In this document: positions 1-11,754 of the stretch, one piece after another
Numbering within the stretch: position 1 is the stretch's first letter
Layout of the letters: the number at the start of each line of letters is the position of its first letter
Assembly (NCBI RefSeq): GCF_030253575.1
Contig: NC_080561.1
Span: 10,388,501 to 10,452,500 of the forward strand
Length of the DNA: 64,000 nucleotides
Direction: 5' to 3'
Source: Rhododendron vialii
Taxonomy: Eukaryota > Streptophyta > Magnoliopsida > Ericales > Ericaceae
The notes under the pieces: generated by a model
Databases searched by the model: none
What the model was told of the DNA's origin: nothing
The model's input: only the letters and a program-made list of their open reading frames with translations
Position numbers and translations under genes: made by a program

Positions 1-353
1 ATAACCATGAAAAAAATGTCTCTACTAGTTTTCCATTACCGAGGGATAGTGAACAGGCCCGTGCATTGGTTTGTGACTGCATAACGAGTAAAAGAAGATT
101 TTGGAGCGAAGTTCTAACGTAAAAGGATATGCCAATTGGTTGGTTCCTTCTTGAGACTAACCAGTTTGCTCTTAATAAAGAAAAATACTTGTTCGTGTGG
201 TTTAGTATAGACTAGACCTAGCTGTCAGTCTGAAAGGTGAGAAAAGGTATATGTTCCTTGAAACAAAAAAGATCTAGTTAGCGACAGTGGCAAATGTACA
301 TGCTTTTCCTCATGCAGTAAATTTGAACAAAAAACATCATTTCTGGAAAATAC

Positions 354-2324
354 CTTTGATGGGGCCGAAGGAAACGGACAAGCACAGGATCCACTGATAT
401 TGGCTCCACATTACCAGCTCCTTCATCATATTCTTCCAGTTGCCACAGGACCAATGGTTCGACCCCTGGTGGAAGACTTACAATCTCCTCTGACACTGGT
501 TCCTCAGCAATAGAAGGAATGTCCAACCTGTTGGTAATTGCAACCAATGCAGGTCTCGTAGAGCCCCAGGGTACAAACCGTTTACGAGCCCAAAGACGAC
601 GACTGAGCTGTTCGTTCTGATTACTGTATCCATTAGGACAGGGAGGCTTGAAGGGTTTTCTAACAACAGCTGCTCCATCTGTCACTGAAAGTACCCTTGG
701 AAGCAGCGATTGTCTTTTCACTAGAAGGTGGCCTCTGGTATAAAACACAAGGCTAAATTAGCCCCATTTTTCATCCAGATAGCATCAACAATAAGATTAA
801 AACGGGAAATTTCAGCCCAAGCCATACAAATTCCATTCAACAAGGGTGGGGATTTGTATGTTCTTGTTCACACACATACAGATACTTCTCCACAGAACAT
901 GCTAGTTCATACATTAGGTGATAAAATACATTGAATAATGAATATAATTCCATCCACGTAACTACACACGTCAAAACCAAAAACTCTTATAGGTGAGCTA
1001 CCAAATTGCAGTGAAGTGTAACCCTAGATCAAAAGAGGAAGCTTCCACAGTGCGAAACGAGGTAGTTATACCTTAGCTGAAGATATATAAATACAAGTGT
1101 GGGGCCTTTTGTGTTATTGTTCACACACACCCCTATTACTATTATGAGGGGAATGCCCCATTATGGTGTGAACAGCAGTTATGAAGCTGGCTCACACATT
1201 CAATTTCGAACATTACCCGTAGTATTCACTTTCTAGCATCTGATAGCTGCAAGGGGAAACTATGATATTTTCATTAAAACCACCCAAACCCAACTGCTTT
1301 CAACCACCAAATCCAATAGAATTACTACCCCAGAGATGGCTGCGACGAATTATGGCAAACAAATATATGTATCAACGTAATTTACCTAGTATGTCTTTTA
1401 CTTTTACTTTTATAAGGGAACACACTTCTTGGTGTGAACGGTGGTTATGAAATTGGCTGGCACTTCTAAATTCCTAAACTACCCCTTTAACTACCGAAGA
1501 AACTGCCAAGAAAAGAGGGGGGAGGGGGGAACTGTAACCCTAATTTTCTTTCATCCCCTTTTTTTACTTTCACATCTCAGATTTCCTTCCAGAATCCAGA
1601 TTAATTTCAATCGACGAGTTTTCACTTTTCCTCATTTAAATAATCCAATTTGCACTTGCATCCGGGCGTCTAGTGAACTAACGATCAAAACCCTAAACTA
1701 CCATCAGCGCCTTACAAAATTGCAGTAATGTAAAACTCTAGATAACCCCAAGTGGTTGGCCTAGTGGTCAAGGCTTGGACTTAGGGGGTTTGCTCTCTCC
1801 CAAGATCTCAGGTTCGAAACCTGGTTCGAAACCTCTTAGCGCTAGTAAGTAACCTCTTTGAGGCGGTCCATACAAAGCTTTGCTGTAAATTTAATTGAGA
1901 CCCCCACAACTGGGCGGTGGGATTAGTCCCTAGGATTAGTCGAGGTGCGCAAAAGCTAGCTGGACACCTGAGTTATAAAAAAAAAAATGGAGTAATGTGA
2001 AACCCTAGATTGAAGCAAAAACCTTCCACAGTACGAAACGAGCTAACAAAATAAAAAAACCAAATGAACTGAAATCGGAACCTACGTCACAAGAGCCGCG
2101 ACATTTTGAGACTTTCTGTCGTCATTTAACGCAGACTTCCTGTCGTCCTTTAACGGAAGCCGAAGGACGGTGGATGGTTCGTCGTCATCTCCGCCTCCGT
2201 TACCTTTATCATTGCCACAAGATTCAGAATCCGATTCGTCGCCGTTGCAATCGAATTCTTCAGTCGAATCGCTGGCGTCGGACGGGGAAAGGACTTCGTC
2301 ATCGTCATCGTCCTCTTCTTTCAT
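354..2324 (-). CDS. RAD54: RAD54-type DNA repair translocase, 5' part (exons 1-2, gene runs off the left edge)
   Basis: SWI2/SNF2-family DNA translocase that works with RAD51 in homologous recombination in the nucleus. Exon 1 is 2324-2086: an acidic N-terminus opening MKEEDDDDDEVLSPSD and ending near RKSQNVAALV, followed by donor gtaggt. Exon 2 is 734-354, with acceptor ccag. It holds the conserved plant RAD54 block LLPRVLSVTDGAAV..RKPFKPPCPNGY, then ARKRFVPWGS and LPPGVEPLVLW, and stops at FLRPHQR before donor gtattt. Both phases agree: exon 1 leaves two bases and exon 2 leaves two bases for the Arg codon that precedes the usual EGVQFMF. The helicase core (Walker A, DEAH and later motifs) is not in the window, and bases 1-353 look like intron 2. 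Intron 1 (735-2085) carries a SINE. The match to Arabidopsis RAD54 (recalled as At3g19210) is strong in exon 2. Nothing seen disables the gene. Confidence 0.9.
1743..1991 (+). mobile_element. tRNA-derived SINE in RAD54 intron 1
   Basis: The element has a Pol III box A-like stretch (tggcctagtggtcaagg) and a box B (ggttcgaaacc), a 3' body ending ctggacacctgagttata, and an A-rich tail. It is flanked by an 18-bp target-site duplication, gtaatgtaaaactctaga at 1725-1742 and gtaatgtgaaaccctaga at 1992-2009, with two mismatches. It belongs to the same family as the copies at 15815-16042 and 26964-27171. It lies antisense to RAD54. Confidence 0.85.
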
Positions 2325-2381
2325 TTTGAACGCCTGCTTCGTTCAGGCGCCGTTCACTAGCGAGTATGAAATCAGACCTAA

Positions 2382-2426
2382 TTTGGCGGTTCTACTTTAG
2401 TACTAAAATCAAACATTATTTGGCGG
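2382..2426. promoter_or_regulatory. Paired E2F-type sites upstream of RAD54
   Basis: TTTGGCGG occurs at 2382-2389 and again at 2419-2426, which lie 58-65 and 95-102 bases upstream of the RAD54 ATG. The second copy overlaps TTTGCCGC on the opposite strand. All fit the E2F consensus WTTSSCSS. E2F control is known for S-phase and recombination genes in plants; binding here is inferred from sequence only. Confidence 0.6.
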
Positions 2427-2460
2427 CAAATATATACTGTAAGGAGTAAATATTTCGAGG

Positions 2461-2998
2461 CAAGAGGGTGTGTTTGGATGCTAGGATACCATTCTCCAGA
2501 CATGGACCCTCTGATCAGGGCCGTAAATGAATGGAAAAATGGTGGCTAAGGACGTATTTTAATAATTAATATCCGTCAAAGACATTTTTAGCATTAACAA
2601 ATGTTTTTAATTTATTCTTGGCGAGTATTAATTATTAAAACACGTCATGAGCCGTCGTTTTCCCTAAATGAATTGAGCCATTCGCGAACTGTTCAAGACT
2701 CTGTTCGACAAGAGCTCGTTTGAGTTTGATTCGTCTGCTAAACGAACTGAACTTGAACCTCAATTCTAAGCTCGTTCCGTAAATGAGCCGAACCTGAGCC
2801 TAACGATATTCGGCTCGGTTAGACTCGCAAACCTATACTTAAATTTAATTAATAAGTTAATAAAGGTCTATTTTGTAAATATAAGAATTGAAATTTCGGT
2901 TTCAAGGCTTGTTGTGAGACTAGAAAATTTGATTTCAAGACTGAGAGAATTTTTTTTAAAAAGAATTTTTGGAAATAATTTCAAAGCTCAATAATGAT
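2461..2998. other. AT-rich intergenic DNA with a small inverted repeat
   Basis: No gene seen. Around 2548-2652 an arm reading gacgtattttaataattaat is answered by attaattattaaaacacgtc, which makes a foldback of about 20-bp arms typical of a small MITE. Bases 2881-2990 are similar to 8360-8450 on the far side of the large LTR insertion. Confidence 0.45.
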
Positions 2999-5900
2999 TG
3001 TCACATCCTCGATTTTCAATATAAATAACAATACCATTAGAAATACAAAATCCTCACAATAGTACATACAAAACCCCAAAATACAATACAGTACCCAATT
3101 TCACAAACTTGTCCACAAATACAACGATCCAAAACAGAAAATACATAACAATGCAGTTTTATTTTACAATGATAATAAAGTGCTCTCCAAAAAAATAGCT
3201 TTAAAATCATACATCAGCATGCACTCTAAACATTTCATGACAGTGACCTGTGTTGTAACAACTCTGAATTTTAATAAATAAAAAGTTATTTATTATTCAA
3301 GTTATTATTTAAATTGCTTGATTGCTTTGATTTTTTTTTATTTTTTCCGGTAGTTGATCATAATTACACTTTAGCCCCTCAAGGACCGTTTCTTGACTTT
3401 TAAGTCCTACTTAGCAAGTCTAGTTAGCTTCTAACCGACTTGTTGGAGAAACCAAACTAGGAAGTCACCTAGTTACTTTTTTCCTAACCATAGATGGACC
3501 ATTTTGCCCATCTTGAACCTTTTGAACCTTTTCAAACCCTAGACTAGAAATTGTTTAATTATTTTATTTTATTATTTTGGTTTTATTCTTTATCCTTTGG
3601 ACGATAAATGTTAGGGGAACTATTTTCCATTGGATAATAGAAACCCAATTCTTTATATTAAAAGGATTTTTGAAAGATTTGAACAAAGTACTATTATCTT
3701 TTAAGAAATAGACTTTTATAATTACTTTGAAAGTACTTTTCGATTATTTTACTAATAAAAGTACCCTAGTAACTATGGTCCATTGGACAATGACCGTTAG
3801 GGTAATCTTTACCCATTGGACAATAGTGTTTCCAAATATTATAATCTTGATAAGTACACGTATATATACACATGTGTAATTACAAAGGACATGTAGTCTT
3901 TTTAAAAGACTTAGTTTATTATTTAAAGTACTCGTCCTTTATTATTCCTTGGTTATTAGCCGTTAGGGGATTTATTATCTATTGGGTAATAGGTTCATCT
4001 TTCAACTAAGTACTTGACCTATTAAACTAATATTTTGTTAAGATTCCCGATAGTACAAAGTACACTATTATATTAATTAAGTACTAGTACTTTTTGTATT
4101 AGTTTTGTGGGAGAATCTTGACCCTTTTAACCCTAGAGTACATTAGTACATATGTATATATTTATATAAGTACTTGGATGATGCAATTTGCCTTAGTACA
4201 CATGTACCCATTTATTTGTTTATTGAGAAAATCTTAGTCTTTTAAACTTCTTTGATCTTTAGTACAAAAAGTACCTATTATTTTATTTGTTATCTTGCAC
4301 ATTGTAATATATGTATATAGCTAGTACATGAGGAGAGAGAGAGGGGAGAGAGAGGAGAGATGAGCCGAAAGGGAGAGAGAGGGAGAGAAAGCGAAGGAGA
4401 AAGAAGAAGGATTGATGTGTACCTTGACATTGGTCTTCCAATGTACTTCAAATCTTTGGTGATTTTTCTTCCTAGCCAAATCTTAACTCCATTGTCCTCC
4501 TTTGTACATCTTTCAATTGTTTAACACTAGCATCTTGTACCAATGTCTCATTTCCTTCCAACAAATCTTCCAAAATCCCATCCAAGGTACTAAAACTAGC
4601 CATGCAAGCCTAAATCTAGGTGGTTAGTGTGCAAGCAAGCCTTTACTTCACCCATCAACCTTTCAATCCACCTTGACATGTGAAAGAAAAGTGAGACTTA
4701 GAGAGAAAGAAAGGGGGGCCGGCCAAAGGAGAGAGGGAGGGAGAGTTTGCCTATAAATAGAAGCTCACTCTAAGCTTTGAACTCACACCTTCAACCATTG
4801 CTCTTCCTTCTCTCTAGAAATTCTAGATGTTTTGCTTCCAAAGTTCTAGTTTCTTGTGTTCTTGAAAGTTCTTGAGAGAAACCACCAAACCACTTCCAAA
4901 ACCACCAATAGATCTTAAAGTAGTCCACTTTAGTTAGTAAAGTTGTTTCTAGGAAAAGAAAGTACATCTCTTTTCCTTTCGAAGCAAAACGACGCCGTTA
5001 CGCCGCCGAAATCCAAAACCGACGACCAAATCTTCGTAGCCGACCACCGCCAAGAAGAACGGTAGTTATCCTTACCTACCTTCCCAAATATAGTCTTGTA
5101 CCCAAATATAAGTTCATTAGGAAGTAACTTTAATCATTTCATTTAAAGTAGATAATGTTATCTTTTGTTGGAAACGTATGAAATGCATGATGTTCGTTAT
5201 TAAGTGATTCAAGCATGTTAAGTAGTTTAAAATGGATGATCTTGTTAGATTGCATATTACAATGAATAATATCGTATGTGAAAAGTCCCACCGCGGAGTC
5301 TATGCATGAGAAACGAGACACGAAAATCGGGAAAGTAGAAACATGACACCTAGGGTGTGGTTTATGAAAGGGCGTGTTTTGAAAAGTGTAAAATGTTTTG
5401 GAAACTGCAATGTGGCCGGACGTAGTAGCCCATTGTGTGGTGTGTGTTTTGTGTGCCAATGGGAACCCGGGACGGCGGAACCATTGTGAGGATACTCGGG
5501 AGACCGAAACGGCGGAACCGAGGTTGGGTGTGTGGCTTGGTTATCCGTGTTACGGAGCCAATGCATTGTGTGCCAATGGGAACCCGGGACGGCGGAACCA
5601 TTGTGAGGATAATCGGGAGACCGGAACGGCGGAACCGAGGTTGGGTGTGTTAAAAACGAGTTTTTGAAAAGGTGATGCGTTTATGAAATGTGGAAAATGT
5701 TGACACGGTCTACGAGGAGTCACGTAGGAGAAACTCACAAATCTTGGACACCAACGTTGATTGTTTATCGTATACGAATGTGTTGTTGTTAGTTAAATTG
5801 GCTAGATAGGCATGCTATGAGGAATTCTTTGACTATGTGTTGTATTGTTGTAAGTTAAGGGTTAGAGGGTTTGGATTATTCTATTGAGCGTTTAAGCTCA

Positions 5901-8239
5901 CGGTGTTGCCTTTTTGGTGACCCTGGCCTATTATATTGGTGGCGACACCGGTATAATATGTCAGACTTCATAGATGAACAGGGTGAACTTTACACCTTGG
6001 AGGCCTTTTGGAGCCGAAGAGCTAGCCCGGATGGAAGAACAAGCAGAGTAGTAGTTAGGAACCTTAGTTCCCTTCCATTTGTAATAAAAGTACTTCTTTT
6101 AAGTTTTGTTGTAATAAAGAGCCCGACTCAGTTTCTTTTTCAATAAAATTACTTATTTAACGTATCCAAAATTCGGGGCGTTACATGTGTTGTACCTGAA
6201 AATAATAGGGTTGAGCAAACACGCGCCTAGTAGAGAAATTTATACACAAGTTGTAAGAAAATATAATGAGTTATACCTCTAGAGTGAATGAGTATAAACA
6301 GATATGTCCAAGATTTATATGGTTATCAACAAGCAGCTCACTATGGCCAAAGAATTCTAGACAATCCTATATGTAATACCTATTATCTCACACGCCATAC
6401 TAGTGCCACTAACATTCCCACATCATTCACAAATAATCAATATTTGGTTTCTCAACCGTTTCGTCACTTCACATATTATATCACAATCTCTCTCATTTCA
6501 CAATCATTCTCCTTTTCTTATCATCAGTCATCAAAATCCTTTTTCCCATAAATCGTTCTCTTTTGTTTTCAAATAGGTCTAATGCAGAGAAATACATGAT
6601 CTTTAATGGTCAAACTCCATTGATTCGAGCTTGAATAGCCAGAGTCCGTTAATTATGTGCATGAATACCGAAAACCGTTGATTCGTTCAAGAATATCTGG
6701 AGGATTTTTATTAAAAAAATCATTTTCCCTTTAAAACAAGTCAATTTGGTAAAAACCAATCTTTCTTCCCTTTTTCGATAATCTCATATTATGACTAACA
6801 AGGTTTTCGCATGTATTGCTAGTATTCTGGTCATCTCACTGATTGGTGATACTCATTCATTTGTGTAGTCCGATTATCTCACCGAATATCCATGGTGATA
6901 CCCATTCATATTATCTGCAGATCTTATCAATTCGTTGAATGTCCATTGCGATACCTGTTGTGTCCATTGTGGTTCTCTCACCATATCGGTATTTAGCAGA
7001 ATGGTGATACCCGTTGTGTCAAATTCACGTTGTGTCCACAATCTCAACAATCAATCATATCCCATTATGGCATTATGCTACAAATACTCAACCATCACAT
7101 ACACCAACAAATAGATAAGCACACACATTTTCCTTAAGTATATCACCACATCCTACACGGCGTATTGAACTCATAAGTAACTTTACGACACACTAACCAC
7201 TAGCCTCTATACTAGAAGCTCATGGAATGAGAGCTCAATGAGTTTAGGGTGATTAACGAGATGCATCACAAGGATACGAGTTACTATGTTACCTTTCGGA
7301 TCACTAGCCAAACTCACGACTACCCATCACACTCACCACAAAGCCTCATATAACCCACGGTACACCTAAACAATGTTACGGTACATTTTTCATTTACAAC
7401 GGTACTAAGATTACGTTTAACGAGTATCGAAGGGATTGAGACGATCAACGAATCATATATTGGGACCCGAGTTATCAAGTTTATAGATGGTTTCACAATG
7501 TTTAGAGTATGTTATAAGTGATCGAGAGTCAATATAATCGAAGGGGATTCAACATTTTTAAAATAGTTTTCTAAGCATTGGGTACCGATACCACAAAATA
7601 TAGGTACTAATCCAAAGAGAAATCAGAAACCAAGGTGCCGGTACCTCAAAAAGTAGGTACCGGTATCAATGCATTATAGTACGCGATTTGCAAAAAATAA
7701 AGAATGAGCATAATTTTGAAATCCAATCAACCATAGCACGATCCAGATATATAAGCATCACATAAACTCATAACAAGAGTAAGAAATCCCTACCTCACGT
7801 TGAAGAACGAAACCCAAAGAGAGATCGAGCCCTAACTTCCAAAATCGACACCGAGAGCAATACACTTCCACTGAGCTCTAGCCAACGAAGCACAAGCCCC
7901 AAAACACGCGTAGATGATGGGTTGGAGGTTGGTTCATATGGGTTTTGAGTGATGGAATGAGTTGTAAGTGAGAGAGCAAGAGGGAGAGAGAGATGAGCAG
8001 AGAGAGAGAGATGAGAGACGTCGGGAGGGAGAGAGAGAAGGGAGGTGGGATTATGATCCCCTACTCTCACACATACCTATATATACTTGCTCACACACAA
8101 ATCACACTAGCACTCCCTCATCTAACAATCTTATCACATAAACTCCTAATCACATAAATTCAACAAACTTTATATTTTTCTTACTTTCTAACATTTATAA
8201 AAACTCTTAAATAATATCCAAAAAATACGGGTCCTTACA
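2999..8239 (-). mobile_element. Solo LTR (about 2.3 kb net), split by a nested solo LTR
   Basis: Starts TGTCACATCC and ends GGGTCCTTACA, flanked by the 5-bp target-site duplication ATGAT (2994-2998 and 8240-8244). TG..CA ends with a 5-bp duplication and no coding domain in between indicate a solo LTR left after unequal recombination. The strand is inferred from the resemblance of its right end, read on the minus strand (TGTAAGGACCCGTATTTT), to the 5' ends of the related LTRs at 3254 and 39454. Removing the insert 3254-6185 and its 5-bp duplication leaves 2304 bp. Short ORFs such as 7795-8070 are GA/CT-rich and not credible genes. Confidence 0.8.
3254..6185 (+). mobile_element. Nested solo LTR, 2932 bp
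   Basis: Begins TGTAACAACTCTGAATTTT and ends AATTCGGGGCGTTACA, with target-site duplication TGTGT at 3249-3253 and 6186-6190. It contains a GA-rich tract (4330-4400), a TATA box (cctataaatag near 4750), two copies of a repeat that opens gccaatgggaacccggga (5452-5650), and AATAAA-like signals just before the end. It is homologous to 39454-42861, so the family is moderately repeated. No gag or pol remains. Confidence 0.85.
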
Positions 8240-8244
8240 ATGAT

Positions 8245-8759
8245 GACAAAAATGTTGAAAATTCGGTCTCAAATTATTGAGACTTGAAAATTCTCAAGAA
8301 TTCGGTCTTGAGGTTTTAATACTAGAGATGAGCATTTTGAAAATTCGATTTCAAAATAAGAATTAAAACTCTGGTTTCAAGATTTGTATAGGGACTAGAA
8401 AATCTGATTTCAAGACTTAGAGAATTTTTTTTTTTTTAGAATCCTTGGATTTGCAAGGTTTAATTGGTCCTTGAAAATTCAATTTCAATATTATTTTGAG
8501 AATTCAAACAGTTTCATTCATCACCATATTTCACTATTTTTGTGACAAAGACAACTCGATGGACAATCTTGGTATCATGAAAAATACATGACCAAACAAC
8601 TCCAATTCTCACCATATCTCACTACTTCATGAGGACAGGTGTCTTTTTCACCGTTTCTCACTTGATTTGAAACCCAACATGAGAGTGGACTGTACTTCTC
8701 TTCTTTTCTCATTAATTCACACGGAATCCATCCTACCAAATGGGCTCTTAGCTTCTTGA
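8245..8759. other. AT-rich spacer, no gene
   Basis: Contains repeated phrases built on gatttcaagact and aattcggtct. Its 8360-8450 portion resembles 2881-2990, a short direct duplication that predates or flanks the LTR insertion. No coding signal seen. Confidence 0.4.
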
Positions 8760-9288
8760 TGTTGGAAAATATTATTAGAATATAATATTTTAATTTGGTT
8801 TGAATGTGAATTGACTTGATTTAGAGTCATGTCTTTTTAGTGAGATCTATTCGTGGTCGTGGATGGACGCGTCTTATATGAATAAATGTGTCTCCTCCCT
8901 TGGTGACTATTTCGAATAATCATCAGTTAGTCTATAAATAGGATGTTCCCTATTCATTCTATATTGATTTCAAAAAGATGTTTATGTCCTTATTTTCATG
9001 AAATCAGAGTCATTCATTTGAGAGACTACAAAACACAAGGAGGTTCAACAAACCCATCGATTGTAGTGTTGCTTCTGTGGGGGGTTCGATAACTAGTGTT
9101 GGGAGATAGACGTTCATGTAAACCATAAGCATCATAGCAGGGATGTCGAATCTGTCTTAAGTATAGAGTATCAAACACTCGCCTTGATCACTAATTGATT
9201 TTCATCGATTTCTAGGTTTTTGAGTTCCGATTTCATTGCACTCATATTATTGATTTTCATCACAAAAAGTAAACATATTTTTCTAACA
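8760..9288 (+). mobile_element. Solo Copia-like LTR, 529 bp
   Basis: Starts TGTTGGAAAATATTATTAG and ends TATTTTTCTAACA, with a perfect 5-bp duplication CTTGA at 8755-8759 and 9289-9293. A TATA-like ctataaatag sits at about 8932. TGTTGG..CTAACA ends are typical of plant Ty1/Copia LTRs. No internal region is present. Orientation follows from the TATA box. Confidence 0.85.
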
Positions 9289-9293
9289 CTTGA

Positions 9294-10087
9294 TGCCTTT
9301 AGAGTTGAAGCCTGACCCTTTCTGTAAGGCTATCAAAAAGAGTTTTGGTGACTGTTTCATGTTGAGAAGTGGAAAGAACCAAGAACTAAGAAGATAAATA
9401 AGACACGTACAACAATGTTTTGAAGAGAGAGCTCTAGAGAGCTGGGCAGTTGGGTTTCTCCTCCCAACCCCATCGTCCCCCTTCCCCTTCTTCCCCTATT
9501 CATTTTTCCCCTCTCAATTCTCTTCTTTCTTCATCAACTATTTGTCCCCCTTCTGCTATAACCTCTCTCTCTCTCCCTCCTCTCATCTCTTCTCCGACCC
9601 CCATGGTTGTGAGTCGGTTGGGACTCTCTCCTTCGGAAGGGAGATCTCCCCTCTCCCCATCATTTTTGGACTCTGGAGACCTAGATCTGGGGAACCAGGC
9701 TTGGGTTTTGGCTCTTGGATATGATCGGTCTTGATGACAGGTTTTCGAGCTCTCCAACGGCATCGATGACGACGTCTGCAGTGGATCCGATGGTGTTACT
9801 TCAGTCTACGGCGAGAACGAGCTTCTTCTCTGGGCAGATCTGGCCCACCCTCCTTCACGAGTGTGTCTGGTGGGTTCGACTTCGGCGCTGATTTGTTGCG
9901 GCTTTTCTTTGTTTGTGTTTTGTCTGTTGTACTTTTTTGTTTTTTTAGACCGATGGAGTTCCGGTCCTTTGTATTTTGCTTGTTATATATAGATCGAGTT
10001 TAATTATGGTAAAAAAAAAAAGAAAACAGGTCAATTTCTGGCATGCCTCTTGTTGTAGATTGATGAGCTGCAATGGTAAAATCATAA
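9294..10087. other. Spacer with a CT-rich block and an A-tailed segment
   Basis: Bases 9450-9740 are CT-rich and open in several frames, but the peptides are low-complexity Ser/Pro and I do not credit them. A segment ending about 10021 runs into a pure A tract after ttatatatagatcgagtttaattatggt, which looks like the 3' end of a retroposed (LINE-like) sequence. No reverse transcriptase is visible. Confidence 0.3.
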
Positions 10088-10209
10088 GGGTGCTGCTAAA
10101 TACAACTGCGAATTTACTACATGTAGTCAATTCATAAAATGAAATTTTTGGATTCCCTTTTATGAATTGGCTACATGTAGTAAATTCGCAGTTGTATTTA
10201 GCTGGGCCC
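10088..10209. mobile_element. hAT-type MITE, 122 bp, near-perfect hairpin
   Basis: Arms gctaaatacaactgcgaat and its complement extend over about 46 bp each around a short loop. The flanking 8-bp duplication is AATCATAA (10080-10087 and 10210-10217). Ends read GGGTGCTGCTAAATAC and, on the other strand, GGGCCCAGCTAAATAC. An 8-bp duplication points to the hAT superfamily. Confidence 0.85.
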
Positions 10210-10514
10210 AATCATAAATTGCCACTGGATCATTTCTCTCCTTAGAGAACACTTCTTGGTCTTTAGAAATGAGGTGTAAGACCCCAAATATTATAAACAA
10301 TAAAATAATAATAAAGAAAAGAAAAAAAGTTGTTAACATTTAAGTAAGTGATTGTTAATAGTGTTGCGGCACAAGTCACCGCGAGGCGAAGAACTGTAGG
10401 GATCAAACAATAATAATTCGGAAAGTGGGTGAGTTGGCATCCTATTATAGGAATCACCCTAAAATTATTAGTCTATCATAGATTTTATGGATTTTGCCAT
10501 GGATTATTCTCTAA

Positions 10515-10889
10515 GGGTCTGTTTGATTAGCGAAAAAAATAAAATAGCAAGTGAAAATGATAGAAAGTGAAGTGAAAGAAAAGAAAATTTTTTTTTTTTA
10601 TTACATCCATTTGATTAGAATGGAAGTTTTGCAAGAAAAGAGTAGAGAAAATAAGATAACATTGTTTGGATGGAATAAAATTGCCGAAATTAGAAGAGAA
10701 AATGTGGAGGGAAGAGGATAAAGAAGGAAGTTAGAGTAATTATTCTTGCTTTTCTCGAGAAAATAAAATTTTCTAACACATTTTGTGAGAAAAAGTAAAG
10801 TAAGCTCTCATGCTTTAGAGGGTTGTACAGAAAAGTTCACTTTTTACCACTTTCTAGGATATTCTTGCTAAGTGAACACACAAAAAAGT

Positions 10890-10951
<62 letters not shown>

Positions 10952-10996
10952 CCTTTCTTGCATTTTCTACCATTATCTCCTTAATCAAACGGACCC
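10515..10996. mobile_element. Tourist-like MITE (PIF/Harbinger type), 482 bp
   Basis: Inverted ends GGGTCTGTTTGATTA and GGGTCCGTTTGATTA, with TAA duplicated at 10512-10514 and 10997-10999. TAA target duplication and GGGTYYGTTTG ends are the Tourist signature. It contains a (TA)n microsatellite at 10896-10949. Confidence 0.8.
10896..10949. repeat. (TA)27 microsatellite
   Basis: Uninterrupted TA dinucleotides inside the Tourist-like MITE; likely hypervariable in length. Confidence 0.95.
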
Positions 10997-11538
10997 TAAT
11001 GTGAGATATATTTGAATTTTATTTAAAGATAATACAAGATTATTCTAGATGTTTAGATAATTCTAGATACTAAGCACTCTGATATAAACAGGTGTGCCAT
11101 CCCTTCTCTACTTGCACACACAACACAAAAACAAAAGAAAAAGAAAAAAAAAAGAGAGCGAGGGAGAGAGAGGGAGTGAAGAGAAGAATAGGGCCGACCC
11201 TGATGTGAAGCCGGAGATGCGCCGCTTTAGGCCTCCGAATTGTCCACATAATACAAGTATATATTATATATAATTATTTCCGTCTTACAATGCAAATGGT
11301 AGTGCTGGCTTGATTGTGTGTGCAACGTATTTGAAATCAATTGGTCCCTGTTCTAAACTAGGAGTTCTTGTTTTTCCTTGGTTTGAAACCACATATAGGC
11401 AAACAATAATATTTTTTTTTTTTTGGGTTTCCATTCTTTTTTTTCCCCTGGTTTTTGTATTGGCAAACATTTTTTTTTCCTTCTTGTTTTTTCTGTTGAC
11501 ACCTCTTACATTATAAACTATTTATTCAGTAGTTACGT

Positions 11539-11754
11539 TTAACGGACCTCAGAGTACTGACGGACGACGCTGGTGCCAAAGTCGGTCTGTGCCTGTTCGG
11601 CACTCGTTAACGCAGTCTGCATAACCCTGCTGAAGGCGACCTTGGGAAGGTAGAGCATATCGCGGGATTGGCGGTTCAAGACCACCTAGCACAGAACCCT
11701 CGCATGGTTTGACATGATCAATTCCGCGCCGGTTCGAGGCACTTCGTTCTCCAT
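11539..11754 (-). pseudogene. Candidate small gene fragment, unrecognised
   Basis: From an ATG at 11754 (context aaaATGGAG) a frame reads MENEVPRTGAELIMSNHARV, meets TAG at codon 23, then continues with an ordinary-looking composition (..LYLPKVAFSRVMQ..) to TAA at 11539. The stretch is richer in GC than the surrounding AT-rich DNA. An overlapping frame (11549-11824) is open without a stop but has a less natural N-terminus. I do not recognise either product. It may be a retrocopy or a gene fragment. The remaining spacer, 11290-12491, shows nothing else. Confidence 0.25.

Larger units (their letters stand above)
10275..11289. mobile_element. Probable solo LTR with a nested Tourist MITE
   Basis: Perfect 8-bp inverted ends TGTAAGAC..GTCTTACA bound about 1 kb, about 0.53 kb net after removing the MITE at 10515-10996. 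No convincing target duplication is seen (TGAGG against ATGCA), so the boundaries are less certain than for the other solo LTRs. There is a GA-rich patch near 11150-11180 and no coding domain. Confidence 0.45.

Noticed and set aside
7795-8070. 91-residue minus-strand ORF
   Set aside because: Composed of GA/CT repeat sequence inside a solo LTR.
9450-9763. ORFs in the CT-rich block
   Set aside because: Open in three frames on both strands because of composition; Ser/Pro-rich without any motif.
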